64,000 nt of DNA, taken from contig SCFE01000020.1 in assembly GCA_004352715.1 (NCBI GenBank), forward strand, positions 627,863-691,862, in the 5' to 3' direction. Below the pieces are notes generated by a model, which ran no database searches, was not told the DNA's origin, and saw only the letters and a program-made list of their open reading frames with translations. Shown in pieces: positions 44,219 through 55,702 of this stretch. The number at the start of each line of letters is the position of its first letter. Position 1 is the stretch's first letter. The stretch comes from Hofstenia miamia (lineage: Eukaryota; Xenacoelomorpha; Acoela). Both the position numbers and the translations under genes were made by a program.

Positions 44219-44759
44219 CATTGTGTGGGGAGAACTTTGGAGTTCGCAATATCGATACTACAACGTAATGAGAAGAGTGGAAATTATTACTATGGTAAGA
44301 TTAGGAAAGAATGAACCGGAAAACATCACTGAAGAAGAAGTATTGGAGAATATAAGTGCATTCTATTACGAGGCGTCAATCTCGAAATCGTTACGATCAA
44401 TGTATGAATTTTTCTACCCAAATACTACGATCCATCCAGATTTGGCGCACACCAGTAGAATAGACGCGATTATGACGTTGATGATAGCCATAAAGGGCAT
44501 GAAACTCTACAGAAAACATTACGACATATTCAACGAAAAATTAAACGAATTACGTAGTATGTGTACAATAGCTAAATCTCTAAAGAACCCGTCGTTCTTG
44601 AGACACAAGAAAATGCTAACGACAGAGAAAGACGTAGTGCTAAAAATCACTAAAGATGAGGCGTACGAAAACGTTACGTGGGAGATGAAAGAAGCTAGCG
44701 AGATAATCAAAAAGGCGGCTGAAATGGTACATGGAGAAAGAGTGGTCATCCTTAATTAG
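44190..44759 (+). pseudogene. ORF3 C-terminal block (SGIND motif)
   Basis: 189 codons. ILFSGINDIVW is followed by YRYYNVMRRVEIITM, NEPENITEEEVLENISAF, FFYPNT and HTSRIDAIMTLMI, all strongly conserved with 60549-61091 of element B (LFSGVNDIIW, YRYYDVSKHVEIIT, HTSRADALMTLMI). Conservation between two diverged elements implies that a protein was maintained here. The G-x-N-D string resembles one block of SGNH/GDSL hydrolases, but the other blocks are not evident, so no function is assigned. It follows a deletion junction, so it lacks its own natural start. It ends 7 bp before the polypurine tract. Confidence 0.7.
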
Positions 44760-44766
44760 CTACGCT

Positions 44767-44776
44767 GGAGGGGGAG
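44767..44776 (+). promoter_or_regulatory. Polypurine tract of element A
   Basis: GGAGGGGGAG directly before the 3' LTR start TGTGACA. It is the primer for plus-strand DNA synthesis in LTR retroelements. Confidence 0.85.
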
Positions 44777-45885
44777 TGTGACATAATCTATCAAACTATC
44801 ATGATTGGTCAAGATGAGAGGAAAGATGAAGGAAACAAAGACTAAAATTATTAATATTGATTATAATGATTAAAATGTAAATCATGATAGGATTGATTAT
44901 TTTCACTTTGTAAATGTTTTGTGCAATTATCCTTAAAATTATACTCGACGGTATTTTGACAAAACAAAAGATGGTCAAACAGCGTAGTCAAATTAAAGCT
45001 GACGTTGCGTAATATTAGCAGAAATATTAAGCGAGGGAAAAACTGTAAACAAGAAAGATTAACAGGTACTTGTCGAGTATTTAGTTGTTTATTACCAAGT
45101 GCTATAAATATACTTGAATCGATGTAATTAATGATGAGCAAATCTACTTTGGATTTATTTTCTCTTGTCAGGTTATTTTATATTCTGATGGAAAGCTAAA
45201 CGTTTACGAGCTAGGGTAATTGTATGGTGGTTCCCACATCCGGTTAAAGGTATGCTGGAGCAGCCTCCTAATAGCTATTCCACAGCAGGGAGGGCGACAG
45301 CTGTAGTTACCTGGTGTGCTCTTAGGTTATGATTAGGTATAGGAGTTTTTTTACTGTTATAGCTTTCCTAATTGTCCTTGCTTGTCTGATATTATTATTG
45401 CAGCCAGTAGGCTTTACATGTCCACTCTCTTATTGATGAACTTAAGTTATTTATTACATTCATTATGCTACATGACGATTGATGATTCAGTATTGATTAT
45501 ATTTAGGCGGTTATTTAGATTGTATCTTTATATTCTATTACATATAGTTTATTTGATAGTCACAACAAGTTGCTCATTGTTTCGTAAGGTAGACTCTTGG
45601 CTGACTTCTAGTCATCAGTTTCTGCAGGCGGCATTGATTGTTTACATGTATCGAGGGCTATTAATTATTTCTATATATGTAGGGTTATTACATGTAGGGC
45701 CTCATAACAAGCTATTCCAGCAGCACGGTTGCATTACTTTGTTTATTGCATCAATTCATAATAACAAAAACAATCAATGCACTAAATTCTTAAGTAGTTG
45801 CAAATCCCATCACACTGAGTTCGCTATTCACACAACCATTCCTTTGTTGGTCTCTATCTCACAGCAGCGGTTCCATTGGTAAGAT
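44777..45885 (+). repeat. 3' LTR of element A (right end in gap)
   Basis: Starts TGTGACATAATC and matches the 5' LTR, with TATAAATA at 45103-45110 and CAGGTACTT at about 45063. The remaining 105 bp or so expected at the right end fall in the gap. Confidence 0.9.
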
Positions 45886-46885
45886 NNNNNNNNNNNNNNN
45901 NNNNNNNNNNNNNNNNNNNNNNNNNNNNNNNNNNNNNNNNNNNNNNNNNNNNNNNNNNNNNNNNNNNNNNNNNNNNNNNNNNNNNNNNNNNNNNNNNNNN
46001 NNNNNNNNNNNNNNNNNNNNNNNNNNNNNNNNNNNNNNNNNNNNNNNNNNNNNNNNNNNNNNNNNNNNNNNNNNNNNNNNNNNNNNNNNNNNNNNNNNNN
46101 NNNNNNNNNNNNNNNNNNNNNNNNNNNNNNNNNNNNNNNNNNNNNNNNNNNNNNNNNNNNNNNNNNNNNNNNNNNNNNNNNNNNNNNNNNNNNNNNNNNN
46201 NNNNNNNNNNNNNNNNNNNNNNNNNNNNNNNNNNNNNNNNNNNNNNNNNNNNNNNNNNNNNNNNNNNNNNNNNNNNNNNNNNNNNNNNNNNNNNNNNNNN
46301 NNNNNNNNNNNNNNNNNNNNNNNNNNNNNNNNNNNNNNNNNNNNNNNNNNNNNNNNNNNNNNNNNNNNNNNNNNNNNNNNNNNNNNNNNNNNNNNNNNNN
46401 NNNNNNNNNNNNNNNNNNNNNNNNNNNNNNNNNNNNNNNNNNNNNNNNNNNNNNNNNNNNNNNNNNNNNNNNNNNNNNNNNNNNNNNNNNNNNNNNNNNN
46501 NNNNNNNNNNNNNNNNNNNNNNNNNNNNNNNNNNNNNNNNNNNNNNNNNNNNNNNNNNNNNNNNNNNNNNNNNNNNNNNNNNNNNNNNNNNNNNNNNNNN
46601 NNNNNNNNNNNNNNNNNNNNNNNNNNNNNNNNNNNNNNNNNNNNNNNNNNNNNNNNNNNNNNNNNNNNNNNNNNNNNNNNNNNNNNNNNNNNNNNNNNNN
46701 NNNNNNNNNNNNNNNNNNNNNNNNNNNNNNNNNNNNNNNNNNNNNNNNNNNNNNNNNNNNNNNNNNNNNNNNNNNNNNNNNNNNNNNNNNNNNNNNNNNN
46801 NNNNNNNNNNNNNNNNNNNNNNNNNNNNNNNNNNNNNNNNNNNNNNNNNNNNNNNNNNNNNNNNNNNNNNNNNNNNNNNNNNNNN
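45886..46885. other. Assembly gap (1000 N)
   Basis: Run of exactly 1000 N, hiding the right end of element A and its target duplication. Confidence 0.99.
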
Positions 46886-47544
46886 CCACTTGCTTAATTT
46901 CTATCTCAATTCAGAAAACACAAACTCTCATTTTCATTGTTATCTCTCAGCTCACTATTAAATAATCTGTAATTGCCAGATATTCATGCTAGCCCACGGC
47001 ATGGTATCATCACAGTGTTAGGTTTTATAAGTGCATGTATGTGTTGAATTACAAAAGAGAGATTTATTATTTCCGTATACATATCCGTATACATAACTTA
47101 ATGAGTCCACAATTTGGACTGGGTAATCAACAGACCCCCAGAAGCAATGTGTCGCCCCATGCTAATGAAAGCACTCCCGAATTGTTGCCAATCTTAAGCA
47201 GTAAGTTTCATAAATATAATAATGAAATAAAAGGTACAAAGGTAAAAGACGGCAGTTGAGAGTAGATAAATTCTATTGAACTATCACTACAGTTTCCTCA
47301 GTTTTTATACAATTGTTTAATCATTACCTGCCTTTGTTTACAATACTTCAGATGTCAACATAGTTTACCATGATCAAATTCTATTTCCCTCGTAAAATTA
47401 AATTTGAGCAATAATCAGCACCATCAAGGGGACATCAAATTAATAGCAGCAAACTAAGATCGAAACTAGCGAATAACGTCATGATGACGTAATAATACAA
47501 AGTAACTTTATAAAAAATAAAAGCAACAGAATCCCCAAGCAACT
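46886..47544. other. Sequence between gap and element C, possible LTR of element C
   Basis: No gene recognised. On the minus strand it begins TGTAGAGTTGC at 47549, directly after the last codon of the element C ORF3 remnant, and might be the 3' LTR of that element. I could not match it convincingly to sequence near 53 kb. Confidence 0.3.
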
Positions 47545-47868
47545 CTACAATAATTTATTTTGTGTCTCCTCAGAGATATTATCACAAACATAATGAATCA
47601 TGTGGCATGTCACTATATAATAAGGGTGAAGAGTATCCTCTCCTACTTTCAACATCTTCTTTCTTCTATCTTCTGTCTTCCTAGAACAAACTGTGGATGT
47701 AACTGGGGAAGAAGTAACAGAGGTTGGAGGGGCTATCAAATCACTCATTGGGGATGTATTTACAGTTTGTAATACACTAAATGGGGTATGAATAATTTTA
47801 GGTTTAAAAGTTTTATCAGTTTTTTGGGCCAGCTCTGCTTGTGCACATGAAGATACATTTCTCCCCAT
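47545..47868 (-). pseudogene. ORF3 remnant of element C
   Basis: 107 codons on the minus strand. A serine/threonine/proline-rich part is followed by RRKKMLKVGEDTLHPYYI and SEETQNKLL, matching the HPYFI block of ORF3 in elements A and B. Its place, just downstream of the integrase C-terminus, is also the same. Everything after this block is missing, and no QLKG-type repeats are apparent. It shows that the third coding region was present in a third, clearly diverged element. Confidence 0.6.
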
Positions 47869-47953
47869 GTAGTAGCAAGATGAGGACAGGGTTGTTGCTG
47901 TCTCCTCTCCTAATTGTGGAGTTATGTTTTGCCCACACTGAATAGGAATCTCC

Positions 47954-50900
47954 TCAGCACCTTTGAAAATGTACTATTTTACCATTGTTAAGTGTATAAG
48001 TGTTATGGTCAAGCACTTTTTTGATGGTGAAAGGGCCTTGCCAATCATTAGTTAGTTTGCACACTTGATTATGATCTGTTACTATGCCAGGCAAGTAAGC
48101 AAAAACTTTTTCTCCTTGTTTATGGGGTTCTCCATACAGTTTCCTGTTGAACATCTTTTTCTGCCATATACTAGATTGGTTTGTGTTATGACAGATAGTT
48201 AAATGGATTTGTTGCATGTCTTGCATTAATTGACTGACATAATGTTCAGTATATTTGGGGAACATCATATTGAGAGATGTCTCAGCCTCACGTCCAAACA
48301 TTGCTTTGAAGAGGCTGACCCCTGTAGTTGAGTGTACTGCCGTGTTGTAAAAGTATTCTATACACTCAATAATTGCCTCCAATATTTTTCCACAGCCCAC
48401 AATACTGCACTCTGATTAGCTTTATGAAAGTTTGATTCAGCCTTTCAACTAATCCATTGGCTTGGTGATGGTAGGCTGTAGTGAGTTTGTGGATGACCTC
48501 TAACTCCTTCATAAAGGCTCTAATAAGATTGCTTTCAAATTGAGGACCATGGTCAGAAACTAGTTTGTGCATGGGCCCTTATTTCAATATACATTCTTTT
48601 ACAATCTTGTCCACTACTCTTTCTGTGGTAGTACTATTGAGGGGGATCATGTGGGCATATTTCATTAAATGATCCACCAAGACAAGAAGATACTGAAAGC
48701 CATTGTCATCTCTTGACAATTGTTCCAAACCCATGTGTACTAATTTGTTAGGGCCTTCAAACACACTGGATTTGAGCTCAGCCCTTTCCTGTGGAAAATG
48801 ACTAGTATTGTGTGAGAGGCACATTTCACATTTATCAATGATGTCTACCCCTGCTGCTTATATGCTGATTGTTATGTACTGAGAATTGAATGTCTTTTCT
48901 GTTTGGAGGATCCCAAGGTGTCCTCTCTCATGAACTCTGCAGACTAGGTCTCTTCTAAAATATTCAGGGATTGTGAGTCTGTTGTTTCAGCCTTTAGTGT
49001 ATAGCAGCCCATTGTTGTTTGTTTGCCAATTATAATACTTGAAATATTGGTTAACCTCTGGTGAAGTAGGGAAGTAAGGATCATTTATTCTTTTCATGAT
49101 ATTTGATAGAATTTAATCCTGATGTTGATGTTGTATTATTTCTTCTTCTGAAATTTCCTCTCTTATCATGATGGGCAAGATGGGTTTCCCATTGTGATCT
49201 GCATTGATTTCAGCTATTAGTTTGTACTCAGTGTGAGGAATAAAAACAAATGGAATTTTTTCTCCAGATGGTTTTTTTAGATCTCTTTTGTAACTGGGCA
49301 ATGCTGTCCAGTAATCCACGTTCAGATGCAATTGACCCAGGTGATGCCTGATTGAAAAAGAGAAATTGTTCAGAGCCACTATGTTAGACTTGTCACTGCT
49401 AAACTTCTTTAACCATGCCAATGCAATGTTAACAATGTGCATGATAAATTTGCTTCCTAATATGAAGTAGCAAAATTTCCTTAAAGATTCTACTAATGCC
49501 AGCATTTCACATTTGGTGGCTCCATAATTCTTTTCTGCTGCTTGAAGTTTCCTGCCAAAGTATTGGACAGTGCTCTTGATTCCATTGATTTCTTGACTCA
49601 GAACACCAGTAATGGCCACCACACTGGCATCACAGTCCACTATAAAATCTTTGTTGTAGTCGGGTGTTCAGTGATGGGATCTTTTTTAGTTCACTTTTAA
49701 TCTTCTCAAGTTCATCTTGTTTGTTCCAGATCCACTTAAAATCAGTGGATTTTTTTAGCAGATTTGATATGGTCTTTGTTTTCTCTGCCAGATCTGGAAG
49801 GAACATCCCATAATAATTCAGAAATCCCTTTAGTTGTTGCACATCACTTTGTGGTGTCTCAATTTTTTCCAGAAAATCCTTTGAATTTGTCTTGATTGAA
49901 ATTTTTCCAGACTCAATAACTCTCCCCAGAAAGGTTACCTTCATCTGTGACAAGGAACATTTATTTCCATTGACCTTCAACCAGCCTTTTGCTGCAATTC
50001 TAGCATGTGAGAGAGTTTGTTCAAATGCTCATTGAAAGTATGACTGGCTACTAAGATATCATCAATATATGCCAATATTCCTTTGCTCAAGCATGTTAGA
50101 GTTGTCCTTTAATACTTTTGTTACATACCACTGGAAGGTAGCTGTAGTGTTGCATAATCTGAAAGCCATGTACTTCCATTTGTACAGGCTGTACAGGGTA
50201 ATGAAAGCAGTTTTCAGAATGTCTGAGGGTATGCCTTGCATAGATCCAAGCAAGATAAAAATTTGTATTTACTAGCATCATATAACAGATCTTCAATCCT
50301 TGGCAATGGATAAGAGTCTTTAAAGGTGACATCATTCAGTTTGTGGAAATCTATGCAAAGCCTGTATTTCTCACCTTGCCTGATAAAAACAGTCAGAGTG
50401 GTGTAGCGGCTGTTGCTACCTTGGATAATTCCACTCTTGATCAAATTGCTTCAAATTGCTTAAGATATTTTCATACTCAGATTTAAGATTCTCTGGGACC
50501 CTGTGTACTGATAATCTAATCAGTTTATTGTGCTTAACTTCAATAGCATGTTGCTCTCTAATGGCGTAACCAATGCTGATTGCTCCATAGTTGAAAACTT
50601 TGTGGTGACTATGTAAAACAGAGATTAGTGATTTTGTTTCTTGTTGTTCTAAGTGAGGAGGAGTGTGAGTTGTGACAGGAGGTATCTTGACTATATTATA
50701 TGTTTCTTCTAAATTGTGGACTGTGGTACAAATGGACAGACAAGATGTTGAAACATTCTCAACCCAAACTGGCACACCTACTATTTGTAATTGCAAAGTT
50801 TCAAACCACATTGGAAAATTAGATCAATTTAGAATTGTCACATATGTCTTTCCTTTAGAGACTTTACATAGGTTGGGTGAGAACAAAATCCCTTTCACAT

Positions 50901-51460
50901 ATTTTCCTCATTGTCCTGCTATCATGACATCCCTGTTAATGTTATTTTCAGAGAAGACAGTGGCTCTTGTCCAGTGCTTTGCCTCAAGTGATACAGGCTT
51001 GATTAAATCAAAGATTATTTCTTTCTCAGGTGGTTAATTGAGTAGCTTCCTGGTCCTTGATAGATATGGTGTTGTTTTTATAATTGATCACACATGAGTT
51101 TCTTTCTAAAAAATTGTTCCCCAAAATGAGATCATATGGAAGTTTATGATTGGATCTGTCAATTACAATAAGGTCCACTTTGAAAGGTTTGGTATGGATG
51201 CAAAGTGAGGTATCCCGTAATTTCCCTTTCAATGAAATGGAATTCACAGAAGCATCAATAAGATTGACACAGGATGGGTCCAGTGAATCTTGGTTGAAGC
51301 ATAGTCCCTTGCACATTTGTTGCTAATGATAGAAGCAGCAGCTACAGTATCAACAGTAGCATTAATAATATTTCCATTTATCTCCACAGGGATCAGATTC
51401 TTGTGTATCAGATTAGTGATGACTAGAATGTCCTGGGCATGGTTGGAGGGAGTCAGTGCT
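47954..51460 (-). pseudogene. pol of Ty3 element C (minus strand), decayed
   Basis: From 51460 leftwards: protease with ATVDTVAAASII in place of the D-T-G-A motif and ILGNNFL (about 51100); RT with YRLCIDFHKLNDV, TAFITLYSLYKW and an intact YIDD box (50058-50069 read on the minus strand); and RNase H with DCDASVVAI, KCEMLALVESL and HLNVDYW. The integrase has a zinc finger (HERGHLG ... CEMC), a first catalytic position reading HMGLEQL where HVDLEQL is expected, SDHGPQFES, and NGLVERL. The C-terminal module reads GPFTI and LNNGKIVHFQ. At least eight frameshifts or stops break it. Element C preserves the normal integrase-to-GPF junction (STTGVSLFKAMFGREAETS) that element A has lost. Confidence 0.9.
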
Positions 51461-51464
51461 CCAT

Positions 51465-52960
51465 TTATTTTAAATTCTGCAGAGAGATCAACTCATCCTC
51501 CATTAAATCAACTAAATTCTCCACATGAGATGATTCAGGTTCTTCCACAATGAATCCCTCTCCATTGGTGATTAGTTGTATCTTCACATGACAGTTCAAT
51601 TTCAAATGTCCCTTATCTCCACATTGGAAACAGTGAACAGAGGCCATATCAAATTCCTTATTAAAGACCATCTTCTTAGCCTTACTTGATTCAAATCTTT
51701 TCCCAACTCCTGCTAGGTTGGTGACATCTTTGTCTATGTGATTGGAATTATGCATCATATACACCACACTGATCACCTTTTGAATAATCTCATGCAGGTT
51801 TTCTTCAGGATTGCATTTCACCTCCAATCAATTTTGGATAGATGGGGGAAACCCTTGACAGATATATGAAAAGAGGTCGTGGTGAGAGTACTCAGTTGAT
51901 AAACTGCCTAGTTGGAACAGCTGTTCCACTTGAGTTATGTAATTTCAAATAGCATCAACTCTTTTGAATGAAATATCCCACAGCATAGTTTTGTATTGAT
52001 GTTTAATATGTGGGGCCTGATAATGATATTCAAAGAAGCCCACTAACAATTGGTAATCAGTTTTGATGTTATGTTCAAGCATCATATATTGATTATAAGC
52101 TAAACCACTCAGATACAATGGGAATTGAGACACCACAGATTCTTGGGAATTCTTGTACTGCTTCATGGTGAATTCAAATAAGAAGAACTACTCATCAAAT
52201 GAATGAGACACAGCATCAATCTGGCCCATAAATTGTAATTGTCCACTTGACTCAGGAAAGAGAATAGAACTTCTATATTGCTGGTGACTACTAGTATTAC
52301 CAATGTTCATCTGAAACAGCTTATATCACTGATATGCTCCTTCATACTGGTCACAACAGTCGTGTTAACAGGATCAGAAATAGAAGAAGCATAACAAGTT
52401 TGAGGGGTTTCTACAGTGGCCAAGGTGGACACATGAGTTAGAGCAGACTGAGTGAATTTCAAATGACAATTAACAGCTGATGTGCATAAAGAGGCAGAAT
52501 TTGAAGGCGCTGTCATTATGTTTACCTCAGGTAAAGATGGTGCATTCATTGCATTGATTGGATGGTTCACAAGTCCCAACTGAAGTACTTGGACCAATTG
52601 ATTAGTAATTCTCTCAGCCAATTCTTCTAAAGCTTCATCTAGGACAGCATGAGTAACATAATCATCAGCATGCCATTTGAGTGACTGCTCTTCATCTTGA
52701 TTGGTAACAGTATTTTTCAGTTCCTGTATTTGAAGTTCTAATGCAAATGTGGATTCCAACATCTGCCTTTCCATTCTCTGATAAGCAATGTTTTGAGTTC
52801 TGCTTGAAGGGACTTGATGTGGCATTCACTTTCCATTCACATTGCCACTTGCTGGGATAAAGCATCTTTTAAATGTTTGATTTCCATTTGCTGAGCATCA
52901 AAGTGTTTTGTAGGTTGGGTAAGTAGTTGCTTAGCACTACTATAAGGACGCACAGGAATT
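51465..52960 (-). pseudogene. gag of Ty3 element C (minus strand), decayed
   Basis: The N-terminal part (52307-52825) is helical and glutamine/leucine-rich (LALQIQ-type heptads), like the coiled coil of the element A gag. The capsid-like part (51827-52166) reads QFPLYLSGLAYNQYM, FEYHYQAPHIKHQYKTMLWD and YITQVEQLFQL. A CCHC knuckle, CFQCGDKGHLKLNC, is near 51620, with an acidic tail after it. The order matches element A. Stops at about 52190, 51945 and 51828 and frameshifts disable it. Upstream coding sequence may reach about 52960. Confidence 0.85.
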
Positions 52961-53823
52961 GGCAAATGATTTCATTGAAAAGCATTTGTGCATAATTTAT
53001 TTCTAAAAGAACACAATTACTCTGAAAGAAGAAATAGTAGAAAAGAAAGTGTGGAAATGATGCAAAAATAGAATTTTGATTAGAGGAAGATGTTAAGTTA
53101 GAATATCATCAATGGTTAATAACACAAAAACATGACACTAAAAACCAAATTGTAGAGTCACAATTGACTAGCTAACAAAAAATGTAACAATAAATTTTAC
53201 ACAAGGCAAAGGATAAGTCACATGCTCACACAAACACAAAACTCCAATTGTAAAGTTGTGATAAAGTCCCTTTCTCCAGGGAAACCCACAAATGGTGAAA
53301 ACAGGGATGATCAAATAGTGATAAAGGATTAAATTCAAAGTATATTTCAATCACACTGATGAGGTCTCATCCTCTTCTCTCATTAGAGTGATGTTGCATT
53401 GCCTTGGTAAGGAGATATTCCTAATTACATCTACAACTGCAATAAGCATTTTTCATTTATTAAATTATACTTCACTATACTTAACTACTATTCAAAAGGT
53501 TTTGTATTGTGTACATAAAACATTATCTTATTGTAGCATCTGCTACCAAGCATTAACGTAGATTAAATTATTCTTTTAAACTATTGTCTTCGTTCTAAGT
53601 GTGTAGGGATGTATGTATGTTAACTATTTACTCTGATGTTGTGTATGTTTTTGTTAATCTTCACTTAACTAAAGTAACTGGATACTGTTTAGGTACTCTG
53701 TCATCATAGCTCTGCTCTGTGATTTGGGTATGGCCTCTGGCCAACTCTGATCTCTGAATCACCTCACATGTGTTTCCATTTCTGATTAAGTGGTCCCAAG
53801 CCTCAGCTCAATGATGTTCTTAT
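52961..53823. other. Spacer between elements C and B
   Basis: It should hold the 5' LTR of element C on the minus strand, but I could not define it. GACTCTACA on the minus strand near 53152 is a possible LTR end. The string CTTATTGTAGCATC occurs twice (53530 and 53819), the second at the start of the element B LTR. No gene seen. Confidence 0.35.
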
Positions 53824-55702
53824 TGTAGCATCATCCCAAAATAATAGCTGCAACTAAAGAAGAATTAATGTTGAACGATTATAATGATTAAATACAATCA
53901 AAAATATTAGAGTAAAATTTAGTTATGATTCTATTCATTTTGTAAAGATGCAACTAAGCTACAATATTGTGCAAATTAAGAGAAACTTGTTAGCCGATCA
54001 AGTAACATTTGACAAATTGCTAGAAGCGAAATAATGCTTACATATGAACAGCCATATTGGCAGAAGAATTATTTGAAATTCAAAATCAGCAGGTACTTTA
54101 GAAATTTTAAATAAATAGCTTTGAAATTAACTAGAAATTTGATGAACAATAAATTCTTCAGAGTTTATTTTATTTCTTATTCTTCACTTATCTGGTTTGA
54201 TTAATTAATAAAATGTGCAGCTAGGCGAGTTGTGTTTAGTAGTGGCTGGATCCCATCACGGGATCGATTCGGAGGGTCCTTGTGCCAGTCACGAAACTGC
54301 ACTTACGTTACGGTTAGGAGTTTTTTGATTCTCGCCTAGTCTGACTATCGATCTATACATGTACGAAATAATCAATGCTTGAAATGACTGGATAGTCGAA
54401 CCCTAGGAATATACATGTTATTAATAGTAGGAGACTCGACTATAATTGGCTAAATAAGTGACCTTACATGTATCTCTATTAAATGTAAGTTTAGGAAACT
54501 GCAATCTTATTAATTAGATTACTAAGCCAATAAGTTTACAGTAATGGCTATATTAATAATATTTGAATGCAGTTAGTGTCAATGCCCGGTTGCTTTATTT
54601 GAACAAATCAGCAAACACTGTACAACGTTGAGTTTAAGTCAGTTACTACTTAACATGAGTGCACGCACTGAACTCAAATAAGGTACACATAATTAGTTGC
54701 AACTGAGCTGAGTTGGTGCAGTGGATTCAATCGTTATTCGTAAAGGGGGGAACTGTGTTGTGGAGATCGGCTTTGGGCAGTGGCCCACAGAAGAACTGGA
54801 GAAGAAACGTCACGCAGCTCCATCACCTAAATAGTGATAATTAATACTCTATTAACATAACTAGTTGATTAAAAAGGAGAAGTTTGGCGATTCAATAATT
54901 CAGTAACTCCTCACCCGCAATTTACTAAGTGCTGATTATCAACTATNTTGTGTTTAGTAGTGGCTGGATCCCATCACGAGATCGATTTGGAGGGTCCTTG
55001 TGCCAGTCACGAAACTGCACTTACGTTATGGTTAGGAGTTTTTTGATTCTCGCCTTGTCTGGCTACTGATCTATACATGTACGAAATAATAAATGCTTGA
55101 AACGACTGGATAGTCGAACCCTAGGAATATACATGTTATTAATAGTAGGAGACTCGACTATAATTGGCTAAATAAGTGACCTTACATGTATCTCTATTAA
55201 ATGTAAGTTTAGGAAACTGCAATCTTATTAATTAGATTACTAAGCCAATAAGTTTACAGTAATGGCTATATTAATAATATTTGAATGCAGTTAGTGTCAA
55301 TGCCCGGTTGCTTTATTTGAACAAATCAGCAAACACTGTACAACGTTGAGTTTAAGTCAGTTACTACTTAACATGAGTGCACGCACTGAACTCAAATAAG
55401 GTACACATAATTAGTTGCAACTGAGCTGAGTTGGTGCAGTGGATTCAATCGTTATTCGTAAAGGGGGGAACTGTGTTGTGGAGATCGGCTTTGGGCAGTG
55501 GCCCACAGAAGAACTGGAGAAGAAACGTCACGCAGCTCCATCACCTAAATAGTGATAATTAATACTCGATTAACATAACTAGTTGATTAAAAAGGAGAAG
55601 TTTGGCGATTCAATAATTCAGTAACTCCTCACCCGCAATTTACTAAGTGCTGATTATCAACTATAATACACGGTGCAAATAAGCCAGGTGGAGGATGTTA
55701 CA
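53824..55702 (+). repeat. 5' LTR of element B, with a 717-bp duplicated block
   Basis: Starts TGTAGCATCATC and ends GGAGGATGTTACA. Bases 54230-54946 recur as 54948-55664, with a single N between them. Without the extra copy the LTR would be about 1.16 kb, like the other members of the family. CAGGTACTT lies at 54090-54098, followed by an AT-rich TATA region. Confidence 0.8.
54947..54947. other. Single N at a duplicated contig join
   Basis: The N separates two near-identical 717-bp blocks of equal length. This points to an unmerged overlap between contigs or alleles. Confidence 0.85.

Larger units (their letters stand above)
36264..45885 (+). mobile_element. Ty3-type LTR retrotransposon A with third coding region
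   Basis: Order: 5' LTR, primer-binding site, gag, frameshift site, protease, RT, RNase H, integrase, GPF module, ORF3, polypurine tract, 3' LTR. The domain order places it in Ty3 (Metaviridae-type). It is the best-preserved copy here but not intact. Gag, the protease-RT junction and ORF3 each carry one TGA, the integrase C-terminus carries a foreign patch with a stop, and most of ORF3 is deleted. The 3' LTR runs into the gap at 45886. LTR-to-LTR divergence is visible but low, so insertion is fairly recent. Confidence 0.93.

Noticed and set aside
52961-53823. A 280-bp LTR (about 53152-53434) for element C
   Set aside because: Only the terminal few bases look right. It does not align with the candidate 3' LTR left of 47549.
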